From NCBI GenBank assembly GCA_014376765.1, contig JACMQX010000006.1:1-52391 (forward strand): a stretch of 52,391 bases of DNA, written 5' to 3'. Positions 24,901 through 34,943 of the stretch are shown piece by piece. The DNA comes from Ramlibacter sp. Its GTDB lineage: Bacteria > Pseudomonadota > Gammaproteobacteria > Burkholderiales > Burkholderiaceae_C. The position numbers and the translations under genes are program-made. The notes beneath the pieces were generated by a model. It searched no databases, was not told the DNA's origin, and saw nothing but the letters and a program-made list of their open reading frames with translations. Numbering within the stretch: position 1 is the first letter of the stretch; each line of letters begins with the position of its first letter.

Positions 24901-25989
24901 ATGACTTTTGCACCACTTGAAAACGACACCTTCCTGCGCGCTTGCCGTCGCCTGTCCACGCCCCACACCCCCGTCTGGCTGATGCGCCAGGCCGGCCGCT
25001 ACCTTCCTGAATACCGCGAGACGCGGGCCAAGGCCGGCAGCTTCATGGGCCTGGCCACCAACACCGACTACGCCACCGAGGTGACGCTGCAGCCGCTGGA
25101 GCGCTACCCGCTGGACGCCGCCATCTTGTTCAGCGACATCCTCACCGTGCCTGACGCAATGGGCCTGGGCTTGACCTTTGCGCTGGGCGAAGGGCCGAAA
25201 TTCGCCACGCCGGTGCGCGATGAAGCCGCCGTCAACCGGCTTGAAGTGCCGGACATGAACAAGCTCAAGTACGTGTTCAACGCCGTTACCTCCATCCGCC
25301 ACGCTCTCAAGGGCCGGGTGCCGCTGATCGGCTTTTCCGGCAGCCCCTGGACGCTGGCCTGCTACATGGTGGAAGGCGCGGGCTCCGACGACTACCGCCT
25401 GGTCAAAACCATGATGTACCAGCGCCCGGACCTGATGCACAGGATGCTGGCGATCAATGCCGACTCCGTGGCCGCCTACCTCAATGCGCAGATCGAAGCC
25501 GGCGCTCAGGCCGTCATGATTTTTGACAGCTGGGGCGGCGTGCTGGCCGATGCCGCCTTCAAGGAGTTCAGCCTGGCCTACACCGCCCGGGTGCTGAAGC
25601 AACTCAAGACAACGCATGACGGCCAGCAGATCCCGCGCCTTGTCTTCACCAAGGGCGGCGGGCTCTGGCTGGACGAGATGGGCGGCCTGGACTGCGACGC
25701 CCTGGGCCTGGACTGGACGGTCAACCTCGCCAAGGCGCGCGCGGCCGTTGGCGCCAGCAAAGCACTGCAAGGCAACATCGACCCGAACGTGCTGTTCGCA
25801 CAGCCCGATCAAATCCGCGCTGAAGTGCGCAAGGTGCTGGACAGCTTTGGCCAGCCGCATACCGGCACCGGCACAGGGGCCACCCACATCTTCAACCTGG
25901 GCCATGGCATCAGCCAGTTCACGCCGCCTGAGCATGTAGCCGTGCTGGTGGATGAGGTCCACACGCATTCACGCAAAATTCGGGGTTAA
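24901..25989 (+). CDS. hemE: Uroporphyrinogen decarboxylase
   Basis: This 362-residue cytosolic enzyme converts uroporphyrinogen III to coproporphyrinogen III in haem synthesis. The N-terminal substrate-binding block [19 protein letters not shown] is present, as are [12 protein letters not shown] with the catalytic aspartate, [12 protein letters not shown] and IFDSWGG. Length fits the family (about 355). The frame is open far upstream, but ATG 24901 is the only start matching the family N-terminus ([14 protein letters not shown]). A clear intrinsic terminator follows the stop at 25995-26030. The next gene is priA, an association I recall from other Burkholderiales. Confidence 0.97.
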   Translation: MTFAPLENDTFLRACRRLSTPHTPVWLMRQAGRYLPEYRETRAKAGSFMGLATNTDYATEVTLQPLERYPLDAAILFSDILTVPDAMGLGLTFALGEGPKFATPVRDEAAVNRLEVPDMNKLKYVFNAVTSIRHALKGRVPLIGFSGSPWTLACYMVEGAGSDDYRLVKTMMYQRPDLMHRMLAINADSVAAYLNAQIEAGAQAVMIFDSWGGVLADAAFKEFSLAYTARVLKQLKTTHDGQQIPRLVFTKGGGLWLDEMGGLDCDALGLDWTVNLAKARAAVGASKALQGNIDPNVLFAQPDQIRAEVRKVLDSFGQPHTGTGTGATHIFNLGHGISQFTPPEHVAVLVDEVHTHSRKIRG

Positions 25990-26356
25990 CCACTAAGCTG
26001 CGGCGTCATCAGGGCGAATCCGCAGCTTTTGTCCAGTGCAAAAAAAAGATTGCCGGCTTGACTTATGCACAAAAGTTGTGCTGCGGCGCGCCAAAATTAC
26101 TTGGCTCGCAGGGCGCCTGCTACAAAACCAGTAGCGCGGCTAAGTCATTGATTCATATAGGATTCCCAAGGTGCTTTTTTTCCGGGCAATCCAGCGCAAA
26201 CCCTTGACGCATCAGGGTCTCGGGCTTGTGATGAGGGGATATCAACAAAGTTATCCACACAAACACTGGATGAAGCAGAAAAGGGTTTGGAATCAAAGAC
26301 TTGAGCGCCACTCCGCAAGTTAGCTTTAAGAAAAATCCCTAAACCATCCCCGTTTC
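25990..26356. other. 367-base intergenic region with two DnaA-box matches
   Basis: No gene is seen here. The region is richer in A/T than its neighbours. After the hemE terminator it holds TTATGCACA at 26063-26071 and TTATCCACA at 26251-26259. Both match the DnaA-box consensus TTATNCACA and have the same orientation. An inverted repeat GCACAA/TTGTGC with a 3-base spacer covers 26067-26081. The region must also contain the priA promoter, but I see no convincing -35/-10 pair. It is not a typical oriC: there are only two boxes and no dnaA or dnaN nearby. Confidence 0.6.
25995..26030 (+). terminator. Intrinsic terminator of hemE
   Basis: Arms AAGCTGCGG (25995-26003) and CCGCAGCTT (26020-26028) pair over nine bases around a 16-base loop and run into TTTT (26027-26030), six bases after the hemE stop. 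Confidence 0.8.
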
Positions 26357-28474
26357 ATGAGCCAAAGCCTCAGTGTCATCGTCCCCACACCGGCCCACAG
26401 CTCGGTAAGCGGACCCCTGAGCTACAGAAGTGAGCTTCCACTCGCGCCCGGTACCTTGGTGCGGGTGCCCTTGGGCAAGCGCGAGATCCTCGGCATTGTC
26501 TGGGAGGCAGACGCCAGCGCCCCCAGCGACAGGCTGGAGGTTGAAAACAAGCTGATTGCCGGGGTGCTGGAAGGAATTGTCCCCCTGTCAAAGAACTGGC
26601 GGCAACTGGTTACCTTTGCTGCAACTTATTACCAGCGCAGCGTAGGGGAAGTGGCGTTGGCCGCCCTGCCGCCGCAGCTGCGCGACCTGAGCACCGGGCA
26701 ACTGGCGCGCAGGCTCAAGCGCCCTCCTTCGCCCGAGCTGTCTACCGCCACCACGCAGGACACGCGCTTGTTGAGCGAGGAGCAGCTGGCTGCGCTGGAG
26801 CAGTTCGAGTCGCGCAGTGGCCCCTTCCTTTTATTTGGCGTCACCGGCAGTGGCAAGACGGAGGTGTACCTGCAGGCCGTGCAGACCCTGCTGGAGCGCG
26901 ACGAGCACGCCCAGGCGCTGGTGATGGTGCCCGAAATCAATCTCACGCCGCAGCTCGAAGCGCGCTTTGTGGAGCGCTTTGGCCGCGCCGCCGTGGTGCC
27001 ACTGCACAGCGGCATGACCAACCCGCAGCGCCTGAAAAGCTGGCTGGCGGCGCACACCGGCGTGGCTCGCATCCTGCTGGGCACGCGCATGGCGGTGTTT
27101 GCCTCGCTGCCCAACCTCAAGCTCATCGTGGTGGATGAGGAGCACGACCCCAGCTACAAGCAGCAGGAGGGCGCACGCTACTCGGCCCGGGACCTGGCGG
27201 TGTACCGGGGCAAGCTGGACGGCGCCAAGGTGATGCTGGGCTCGGCCACCCCATCGCTTGAAAGCTGGCAGGCTTGCGAGAAGGGCCGCTACATGCGGCT
27301 TTACATGCCCTCGCGGATTGGTGAAGGTCGGGTTGCTGCTGCTGCTGGTGTTGATGGCGCTACCCAAAGCACAATTGCGCCCCCGGCCGGCCACGGCGGC
27401 CTGCCGCGCGTGCGGCTGGTGGACATGAACCTGCAGCCGCCGCGCACCGTGTTCTCGCCGCAACTGATGGATGCACTCGGCCAGCGCATTGAACGCGGCG
27501 AGCAGTCACTGATCTTCCTGAACCGGCGCGGCTACGCGCCGGTGCTGGCCTGCACCGCCTGCGACTGGAAAAGCGAGTGCCCCAACTGCAGCGCCTACCG
27601 CGTCTTCCACAAGATCGACCGCACCTTGCGCTGCCACCACTGCGGCTTCACCGAGCGGGTGCCGCGGGCCTGCCCTTCCTGCGGCAACGTGGATATTGCC
27701 CCGGTGGGGCGCGGCACCGAGCGGCTGGAAGAACACCTGGAGGAGCTGATGGTGGGCATCAAGCGAACTGGCGGCGAGCCGGTGCGCATCGCCCGCATGG
27801 ACGCTGACACGACGCGGCTGAAGGGATCGCTGGAAACCCAGCTGGCCAGCGTTCATGCCGGCGAGGTCGATGTGCTGGTGGGCACGCAGATGGTGACCAA
27901 GGGGCACGACTTCAGGCGTATCACGCTGGTGGCCGCCATCAACGCCGACTCCGCGTTGTTCAGCAGCGACTTTCGCGCGCCCGAGCGGCTGTTCAGCCTG
28001 CTGATACAGGCTGCAGGCCGGGCCGGGCGGGACGCGTCGCAGGCCCAGCGCAGCGAGATGTGGATTCAGACCTCGCACCCCACGCACCCGCTCTTTGCTG
28101 CGCTGACCCGCCATGACTTCCCTGCGTTTGCGCGCCAGCAACTGGCTGAACGCGAGCAGGCGGGCATGCCGCCCTTTGGCTTTCAGGCGCTGGTGCGGGC
28201 TGACGCGCGCACGCAGGAGGCGGCGCAGGCCTTTCTCACGGCGGCAAGCCTGGCGGCGCAAGGGCTGCAGGGGTTTGATCATGTGACGCTCTACCCGGCA
28301 GTGCCCATGACGATCCAGCGGGTGGCCAATGTGGAGCGTGCGCAGATGCTGGTGGAGTCGGCTTCGCGGGTGGCGCTGCAACGCTTTTTGTCGGCGTGGC
28401 ATGAGGTCTTGCAGGCAACGCGTGAGAAGGGGCTGATCCGCTGGGCGGTGGATGTGGATCCTCTGGCAATATAG
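26357..28474 (+). CDS. priA: Primosomal protein N' (replication restart helicase)
   Basis: This 705-residue DNA helicase reloads the replisome at stalled forks. In order are an N-terminal 3'-DNA-binding domain (about 1-105), Walker A with K167 in GVTGSGKTEVY, the DEEH box at 260-263, and a zinc-binding insertion with eight cysteines in four CXXC-type pairs (CTAC, CPNC, CHHC, CPSC). The C-terminal helicase lobe contains LLIQAAGRAGRD. Length is typical (E. coli 732). ATG 26357 gives the family-like start MSQSLSVIVPTPA. The gene is preceded by a 367-base region with DnaA-box matches, which could link its expression to replication state. Confidence 0.96.
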   Translation: MSQSLSVIVPTPAHSSVSGPLSYRSELPLAPGTLVRVPLGKREILGIVWEADASAPSDRLEVENKLIAGVLEGIVPLSKNWRQLVTFAATYYQRSVGEVALAALPPQLRDLSTGQLARRLKRPPSPELSTATTQDTRLLSEEQLAALEQFESRSGPFLLFGVTGSGKTEVYLQAVQTLLERDEHAQALVMVPEINLTPQLEARFVERFGRAAVVPLHSGMTNPQRLKSWLAAHTGVARILLGTRMAVFASLPNLKLIVVDEEHDPSYKQQEGARYSARDLAVYRGKLDGAKVMLGSATPSLESWQACEKGRYMRLYMPSRIGEGRVAAAAGVDGATQSTIAPPAGHGGLPRVRLVDMNLQPPRTVFSPQLMDALGQRIERGEQSLIFLNRRGYAPVLACTACDWKSECPNCSAYRVFHKIDRTLRCHHCGFTERVPRACPSCGNVDIAPVGRGTERLEEHLEELMVGIKRTGGEPVRIARMDADTTRLKGSLETQLASVHAGEVDVLVGTQMVTKGHDFRRITLVAAINADSALFSSDFRAPERLFSLLIQAAGRAGRDASQAQRSEMWIQTSHPTHPLFAALTRHDFPAFARQQLAEREQAGMPPFGFQALVRADARTQEAAQAFLTAASLAAQGLQGFDHVTLYPAVPMTIQRVANVERAQMLVESASRVALQRFLSAWHEVLQATREKGLIRWAVDVDPLAI

Positions 28475-28496
28475 AACTCGCCGAGACAAAAGGGCT

Positions 28497-28585
28497 CTCA
28501 TCCCGGACTCGATCCGGGATCCAGGGTGACGAGAAGTGGCCCTGCTTGAACGCCAACATGGATTGCGGGCCAGGCCCGCAATGAC
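28497..28585. repeat. GTCAT...ATGAC palindromic intergenic repeat, copy 2
   Basis: The element starts CTCATCCCGG and ends GCAATGAC. It contains the two hairpins seen at 5392-5502: TCCCGGA/TCCGGGA and ATTGCGGG/CCCGCAAT (28562-28569 and 28575-28582). It fills the space between the convergent priA and AEC genes. The internal segment between hairpins is shorter than in copy 1, so the copies differ by an internal deletion or insertion. Confidence 0.7.
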
Positions 28586-28594
28586 GGCCTTTTT
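28562..28594 (+). terminator. Probable terminator between convergent genes
   Basis: The 8-bp hairpin of the repeat element is followed after seven bases by a run of five T (28590-28594), which could end priA transcription. The T run overlaps the stop codon of the opposing AEC gene. Confidence 0.5.
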
Positions 28595-29567
28595 AACGCA
28601 CCAGCGCCACAGCCCCCGAAAACGTCAAAAACGCAGCCGCCGTCGACACCAGAATAATCAGCGCGATCCTCCCGCTGTCTGCGCCAAACTTCTCCGCCAG
28701 CATCGCCACATTGCTGGCACTGGGCAAGGCCGCCACAAGCACGATGACGCTGAGCGCGAAACGGTCCACCGGCACGCCGGCATAAATAAACGCCACCCCC
28801 ACCAGCAACACCAGCAGCGGATGCAGCACCAGCTTGATGAAGGCCACAGGCAAATAGTCGCGCAATGGAATCGGCCGTTGCGAGCCGGCGCTGGCCAGAA
28901 TTTGCGATCGCGCCAGCACCGCGCCGATGGAGAACAGCGCCACCGGTGAGGCCGCATCAGCCAGCAGGCCCAGCGTTTGCATCACCGGCCCGGGCACCTT
29001 CAACCCCAGGCCCGACGTCAGGGCGCCCAGAAAGATCGCCCACGGCATGGGATTGATCGCCACGCCCTTGAGCGCATTGCGCGCCGCAATGCTGGCGCCG
29101 TGCTTGTCGGCACCGTCCAGCCGCGACAAGGCGATGCACAGAGACGAGGTAATGATCAGGTCAATCGTGATGGTGAGGATCGCCGGGCCCGCAGCGCCCG
29201 CGCCCATCAAGGCCACCAGCAACGGCACGCCCATGAAGCCGGTATTGGGAAAGGCCGCGACCAGCGCGCCGAACGACGCGTCATTCCAGCCGATGCGGCG
29301 GTTCATGCTGACGGTCACCACAAAGCCGACCATCACCAGCGCGCACAGCAGGTACACCGCGATCACGCCGGGGGAAAAAAGCTGGGCCAGCGGTGTGGTG
29401 GAGCCAAAGCGGTACAGCAGGCAGGGCAGCGCGAAATACAGGACGAAGGTGTTGAGGCCGGCAATTGCTTCCAGGGGCAGCATGCGCCGGCGCGCGGCCA
29501 GATAGCCACACAGCACAAGAGCGAAAAAGGGGAAAGTAATCAGGAGAACGTCAAGCACGGTTTTCAT
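28593..29567 (-). CDS. AEC-family (auxin efflux carrier-like) transporter
   Basis: This 324-residue inner-membrane protein has about ten hydrophobic helices in two five-helix halves, as in the AEC family. Conserved asparagine-containing blocks such as AFPNTGFMGVPLL (about residue 110) and LPSASNVAMLAEKFG near the end are present. Bacterial members transport organic acids such as malate or malonate. ATG 29567 (MKTVLDVLLITFPFF) is preferred over an upstream in-frame start at 29594. It is divergent from the rep helicase gene (75-base gap) and convergent with priA. The substrate is not evident. Confidence 0.9.
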   Translation of the reverse strand: MKTVLDVLLITFPFFALVLCGYLAARRRMLPLEAIAGLNTFVLYFALPCLLYRFGSTTPLAQLFSPGVIAVYLLCALVMVGFVVTVSMNRRIGWNDASFGALVAAFPNTGFMGVPLLVALMGAGAAGPAILTITIDLIITSSLCIALSRLDGADKHGASIAARNALKGVAINPMPWAIFLGALTSGLGLKVPGPVMQTLGLLADAASPVALFSIGAVLARSQILASAGSQRPIPLRDYLPVAFIKLVLHPLLVLLVGVAFIYAGVPVDRFALSVIVLVAALPSASNVAMLAEKFGADSGRIALIILVSTAAAFLTFSGAVALVR

Positions 29568-29642
29568 TGTCCCCCAAGCGGTGGACCGTATCATTCAGGC
29601 CTTGCTTTCCCGCTTTCCCGCGTCCCCCAACTCCCCCCTCAG

Positions 29643-31766
29643 ATGTCCGACCCCCTCGCCGCAGGCCTGAACCTTGCCCAACAAGAAGCCGTCAATTACA
29701 TGCATGGCCCCTGCCTGGTGCTGGCCGGCGCCGGCTCGGGCAAGACCCGCGTCATCACCCACAAGATCGGCCGGCTGATCCAGGCGGGGCTGGAGCCCAA
29801 ACGCATCGCGGCCATCACCTTCACCAACAAGGCGGCCAGCGAAATGCGCGAGCGCGCCAAAAAGCTCGTCGGCAAGCCCGCGCGCGAAGTCACCATCTGC
29901 ACCTTTCACGCCCTGGGCGTGCGCATGCTGCGCGAGGACGGCGAGGTAATGGGCCTCAAACCCCAGTTCAGCATCCTGGACAGCGACGACGTGACCAGCA
30001 TCCTGAAGGACTGCGGCGGCAGCACCGACGCCGCCACGGCGCGGCAGTGGCAGTGGGCCATCAGTCTGTGGAAGAACACCGGCCTGAACGCCGCCCAGGC
30101 CGAGGCACAGGCCAAAGACGACAACGAAAAAATCACAGCCCGCATCATGGCCCGCTATGAAGAGCGCCTCTCGGCCTACCAGAGCGTGGACTTTGACGAC
30201 CTGATCGGCCTGCCGCTCAAGCTGCTCGCCAACCACCCCGAAGTGCGCGCCAAATGGCAGGCCAGCATGGGCCACGTGCTGGTGGACGAATACCAGGACA
30301 CCAATTCCACCCAGTACGAAGTGCTCAAGCACCTGGTGGGTGAGCGCGGGCGCTTCACCGCCGTGGGCGATGACGACCAGTCCATCTACGGCTGGCGCGG
30401 CGCCACGCTGGACAACCTGCGCCGGTTGCCGGTTGACTTTCCCAACCTCAAGGTGGTGAAGCTGGAGCAGAACTACCGCTCCACCGGCGCCATCCTGCGC
30501 GCGGCCAACAACGTGATCGGGCCCAACCCCAAGCTGTTCCCGAAGACGCTGTTCTCGGAGCTGGGTGAAGGCGAACCGGTGCGCGTGGTGGACGCAGACA
30601 ACGAGGAGCACGAGGCCGAGCGCGCAGTCGCCCGCATCCAGTCCACCCGCGGCGGCACCGAGGTCACGGCCACGCCCGGGCAGCACAAGGAGTTTCGCGA
30701 CTTTGCCATCCTCTACCGCGCCAACCACCAGGCGCGGATTTTCGAGAAGGCGCTGCGCAAGGCGCAGATCCCGTACAAGGTCTCGGGCGGGCAAAGCTTT
30801 TTCGACCGGGCTGAGATCAAGGACCTGTGCGCCTGGTTTCGCCTGTGGGTCAACAACGATGACGACCCGGCGTTCCTGCGCGCCATCACCACGCCCAAGC
30901 GCGGCATTGGCCACACCACGCTACAAAACCTGGGCACCTTTGCCAGCAAGTACAAGGTCAGTTTGTTCGAGGCGCTGTTCTCCTCATCGCTGGGCTCGGT
31001 GTTGCCGGCCAAGGCGGTGGGCAGCCTGCATGAATTCGGCCGTTATGTGAACGACCTGGAATTTCGCGCACGCAGTACGAACGGCGCCGAGGACTCGCGC
31101 GCCTTTCTGGCCGACTGGCTGAAAGACATTGACTACGAAAAGCATCTGTACGACGGTGAAGACAGCGAGAAGGCCGCCGCCACCCGCTGGACCAACGTGA
31201 TGGAGTTCTGCGACTGGATGGCTGCGCGCTGCGGCGGGCAGATTGACGATGCATCGGGCGTGATCCTCGCGCAGGAGAGCAAGAGTTTGCTGGAAGTGGC
31301 CAAGACCATCTCGCTCTTGTCCACCATCAGCGAGCGCGATGTCGACCAGGACGTGGTGACCCTGTCGACCCTGCATGCGGCCAAGGGCCTGGAGTGGCCG
31401 CACGTGATGCTCGTCGGAGTGACCGAGGGCATGCTGCCCTTCAAGCTGGGAGACGACGACAACCCCACCGGCCGCGCCGATGGCCCCATGAGCGAAAGCC
31501 TCGTACAACGCCTGCAGGAGGAACGCCGCCTGATGTACGTCGGCATCACCCGCGCGCAGCGCAGCCTCGCGGTGAGCTGGACCAAGCGCAGAAAAAAGGG
31601 TCGCGACATGGTGGCCGCGCAGCCCAGCCGCTTCATTGCGGAAATGGCGCTGGACAAGAACACGGTCAAGGAAGACCCGCGCGAAAAGCTCAAGGCCCTG
31701 CGCGCGGAGTTTGCGAAGAAGGCGCTGGATTCGGCTGCTGCTGCGGCGGCGGCAGGTGCGGCATGA
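29643..31766 (+). CDS. rep: ATP-dependent DNA helicase Rep (UvrD/Rep family)
   Basis: This 707-residue superfamily 1 helicase unwinds DNA 3'-5' ahead of or behind the fork. Motif I is AGAGSGKTRV, motif Ia ITFTNKAASEM, motif II DEYQDTN and motif III GDDDQSIYGWRGA. Motif IV onward contains VKLEQNYRST and LMYVGITRAQRSL. The start at 29643 gives MSDPLAAGLNLAQQEAV. Length and the spacing of motifs fit Rep (E. coli 673). The low-complexity Ala tail at the C-terminus is encoded by GCx repeats. The stop overlaps the start of a small secreted-protein gene by four bases. PcrA/UvrD-like naming is an alternative. Confidence 0.93.
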   Translation: MSDPLAAGLNLAQQEAVNYMHGPCLVLAGAGSGKTRVITHKIGRLIQAGLEPKRIAAITFTNKAASEMRERAKKLVGKPAREVTICTFHALGVRMLREDGEVMGLKPQFSILDSDDVTSILKDCGGSTDAATARQWQWAISLWKNTGLNAAQAEAQAKDDNEKITARIMARYEERLSAYQSVDFDDLIGLPLKLLANHPEVRAKWQASMGHVLVDEYQDTNSTQYEVLKHLVGERGRFTAVGDDDQSIYGWRGATLDNLRRLPVDFPNLKVVKLEQNYRSTGAILRAANNVIGPNPKLFPKTLFSELGEGEPVRVVDADNEEHEAERAVARIQSTRGGTEVTATPGQHKEFRDFAILYRANHQARIFEKALRKAQIPYKVSGGQSFFDRAEIKDLCAWFRLWVNNDDDPAFLRAITTPKRGIGHTTLQNLGTFASKYKVSLFEALFSSSLGSVLPAKAVGSLHEFGRYVNDLEFRARSTNGAEDSRAFLADWLKDIDYEKHLYDGEDSEKAAATRWTNVMEFCDWMAARCGGQIDDASGVILAQESKSLLEVAKTISLLSTISERDVDQDVVTLSTLHAAKGLEWPHVMLVGVTEGMLPFKLGDDDNPTGRADGPMSESLVQRLQEERRLMYVGITRAQRSLAVSWTKRRKKGRDMVAAQPSRFIAEMALDKNTVKEDPREKLKALRAEFAKKALDSAAAAAAAGAA

Positions 31767-32248
31767 AACGGTTGCGGCGGCTGCTGGTATCTGGGGCCGC
31801 GTGGGTCTGCGTGGCGGGCAGCGCGTTTGCGCAAACGGGTGGCGCTGCGGGCGTTCCTGTATATCCGCCTGCTGCGACCTCATCGTCCCCATCCAGCGCC
31901 TGCCCCGCACCCGCCCAGGTGACCCATCTGCATCTCTACGGCCTCTGGCGCGCGGAGTTCCCCGGCCAAGCCCAAGGCGCCAGCCTGCTGTTTGAAAAGC
32001 ACCCGGAGTACCCCGAGAGCGTGCGCGGTGGCATCAACCGCGACGGAGCACGTGGCATGGTGGCGGGTGATGTGGAAGACGGCGAACTCAACCTCGACGA
32101 ATCGACTGATGGCCTCAGCATTGCTGCGGCCTGGTCTGGTCTGGTTGTCGCAAATTCATGCGGCAAAGAGATCAGGGGGACCTGGACACCTGCTGCCGGC
32201 GAGCCGGTTCTCGACTTCATTTTGCGCAAGGTGCCTGGCTGGCAGTAG
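31763..32248 (+). CDS. Small secreted protein of unknown function
   Basis: This 161-residue protein has an N-terminal signal peptide (MKRLRRLLVSGAAWVCVAG, cleavage after AFA near residue 24) and a Pro/Ser-rich stretch. A compact domain (about 50-161) begins HLHLYGLWRAEF and contains two cysteines (SACPAP and ANSCGKE). I do not recognise the family. Its ATG overlaps the rep stop by four bases, which usually means translational coupling, an odd pairing for a periplasmic protein and a helicase. It ends three bases from the convergent topoisomerase gene. Confidence 0.75.
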   Translation: MKRLRRLLVSGAAWVCVAGSAFAQTGGAAGVPVYPPAATSSSPSSACPAPAQVTHLHLYGLWRAEFPGQAQGASLLFEKHPEYPESVRGGINRDGARGMVAGDVEDGELNLDESTDGLSIAAAWSGLVVANSCGKEIRGTWTPAAGEPVLDFILRKVPGWQ

Positions 32249-32251
32249 CCC

Positions 32252-33403
32252 TCACCCTGGCCCTTTGGGCAGAGGGCTGGGGTGACGGGCACGCCTGCCA
32301 GCACTGTCCGCCCGCAGCTTTTTGGCTTGCTGCGCAGCAAGAAACCCCAGCAGCGCACGCTCCGCCACAGTCAGGCCGCGCCGCGTCGCAACGGCCGCGT
32401 TGACCTGCGCCTTCAATGCGCTCAAGTCCGCGCCGCGCTGAGCCATGAGGATGGCCGCCTCCAGCACCTGGGTATGAATGTAGGCCTTGCGGCACACCGC
32501 CGGTGTGTTGCCCAGCCGCTCGGCGACCGAGGCCAGCCAGTTCTTCATGGTGAACTTCACGGCCGGGTCGGTCTCCATCGTCACGGCAGCTTTGGCCAAC
32601 GACCGCCAGGCCAGCACCGTCCCGTGCCAGGTGCGAAAGTCCTTGGCGGTAAAGCGCTCGCCGCAACACTCGTGCAGGTAGTCGTTGATGTCGCTGCTGC
32701 CCACGGTGCGGCACTCGCCCTTGTCGTCCTTGTACTGGAACAGCTCCTGCCCCGGCAGGTGCAGGCAGCTGCGCACCACCTGGACTACGCGGGCGTCCTG
32801 CACCTTCATCTCCTGCAGCACACCGCTCTTGCCGCGAAAGGAGAGCGTCAACTCGCCGCTTGCCAGCTTCACGTGGCGGTTGCGCAGCGTGGTGAGGCCG
32901 AAGGAGCCGTTCTCGCGCGCGTACTCGTCGTTGCCCACGCGGATGAAAGTGGTGTCCAGCAACCGCACCATGGTGGCCAGCACCCGCTCAAATGACAGCG
33001 CAGGCGCCTTGAGGTCGGCCGCAATGCGCCGGCGCAGCACCGGCAAGGCCTTGGCAAAGTCGAGCAGGCGGTTGTACTTGCCGCTGTCGCGCTCCACACG
33101 CCACTGCGGGTGATAGCGGTACTGCTTGCGGCCGCGCGCATCGCGGCCGGTCGCCTGCAGGTGGCCGTTGGGGCGGGGGCAGATCCATACGTCCTGGTAG
33201 GCGGGCGGGATGGCCAGCTTGCGGATGCGGGCAATCTCCTCGGCATCGCGCAGCAGCTTGCCGCGTGCGTCCCGGTAGGCAAAGCCCTTGCCACTGCGCA
33301 CGCGGCGGAAGCCCGGCTTGTTGTCGCTGGTGTAGGCCAGGCCCGCCGGCATCTCGCGGGGCAGCGCAACCAAGGGTTCTAGCGATTCTTTGATGCGGGC
33401 CAT
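32252..33403 (-). CDS. DNA topoisomerase IB (eukaryote/poxvirus type)
   Basis: This 383-residue enzyme relaxes supercoils through a 3'-phosphotyrosyl intermediate. An N-terminal beta-rich domain (about 1-110) includes IPPAYQDVWICPRPNGHLQ. The catalytic domain carries the arginine block VRLLDTTFIRVGNDEYA, the GLTTLRNRHVKL segment, the KDFRTWHGT block and the active-site tyrosine Y308 in CRKAYIHTQVL. Bacterial topoisomerase IB proteins of this size are known in proteobacteria. The last 20 or so residues (ARHPSPLPKGPG) look like read-through into a short intergenic repeat, so the original stop may have been lost. It is convergent with the small secreted-protein gene. Confidence 0.9.
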   Translation of the reverse strand: MARIKESLEPLVALPREMPAGLAYTSDNKPGFRRVRSGKGFAYRDARGKLLRDAEEIARIRKLAIPPAYQDVWICPRPNGHLQATGRDARGRKQYRYHPQWRVERDSGKYNRLLDFAKALPVLRRRIAADLKAPALSFERVLATMVRLLDTTFIRVGNDEYARENGSFGLTTLRNRHVKLASGELTLSFRGKSGVLQEMKVQDARVVQVVRSCLHLPGQELFQYKDDKGECRTVGSSDINDYLHECCGERFTAKDFRTWHGTVLAWRSLAKAAVTMETDPAVKFTMKNWLASVAERLGNTPAVCRKAYIHTQVLEAAILMAQRGADLSALKAQVNAAVATRRGLTVAERALLGFLAAQQAKKLRADSAGRRARHPSPLPKGPG

Positions 33404-33464
33404 GGGGGGGGTGCCGGTAAATTGCTGAAGGGAAGTCGTTCAATGCAATTTAGCGAAGGCGCCG

Positions 33465-33496
33465 CGCCGCGCGACCGGGGCGGGCACCGCGCGGCG
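33465..33496. other. GC-rich hairpin between DUF1501 and topoisomerase genes
   Basis: Arms CGCCGCGC (33465-33472) and GCGCGGCG (33489-33496) pair around a 16-base loop in the 140-base gap 33404-33543. No T run follows on either strand. It may protect or end the minus-strand DUF1501 transcript. Nothing else is seen in that gap. Confidence 0.4.
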
Positions 33497-33543
33497 ATGT
33501 AGGACGATGGCGCGACGCGGCCCGGCCCGCCGCGCCCGCCGCC

Positions 33544-34932
<1,389 letters not shown>

Positions 34933-34943
34933 GATGAAACGCC

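Noticed and set aside
26041..26356. Replication origin between hemE and priA
   Set aside because: Only two DnaA-box matches, no box cluster, no obvious A/T-rich unwinding element and no dnaA, dnaN or parAB genes nearby. Kept only as a possible DnaA-controlled region.
28977..29642. Longer rep protein starting at 28977
   Set aside because: The extra 222 residues lie antisense to the AEC transporter and are not helicase-like; ATG 29643 gives the family N-terminus.
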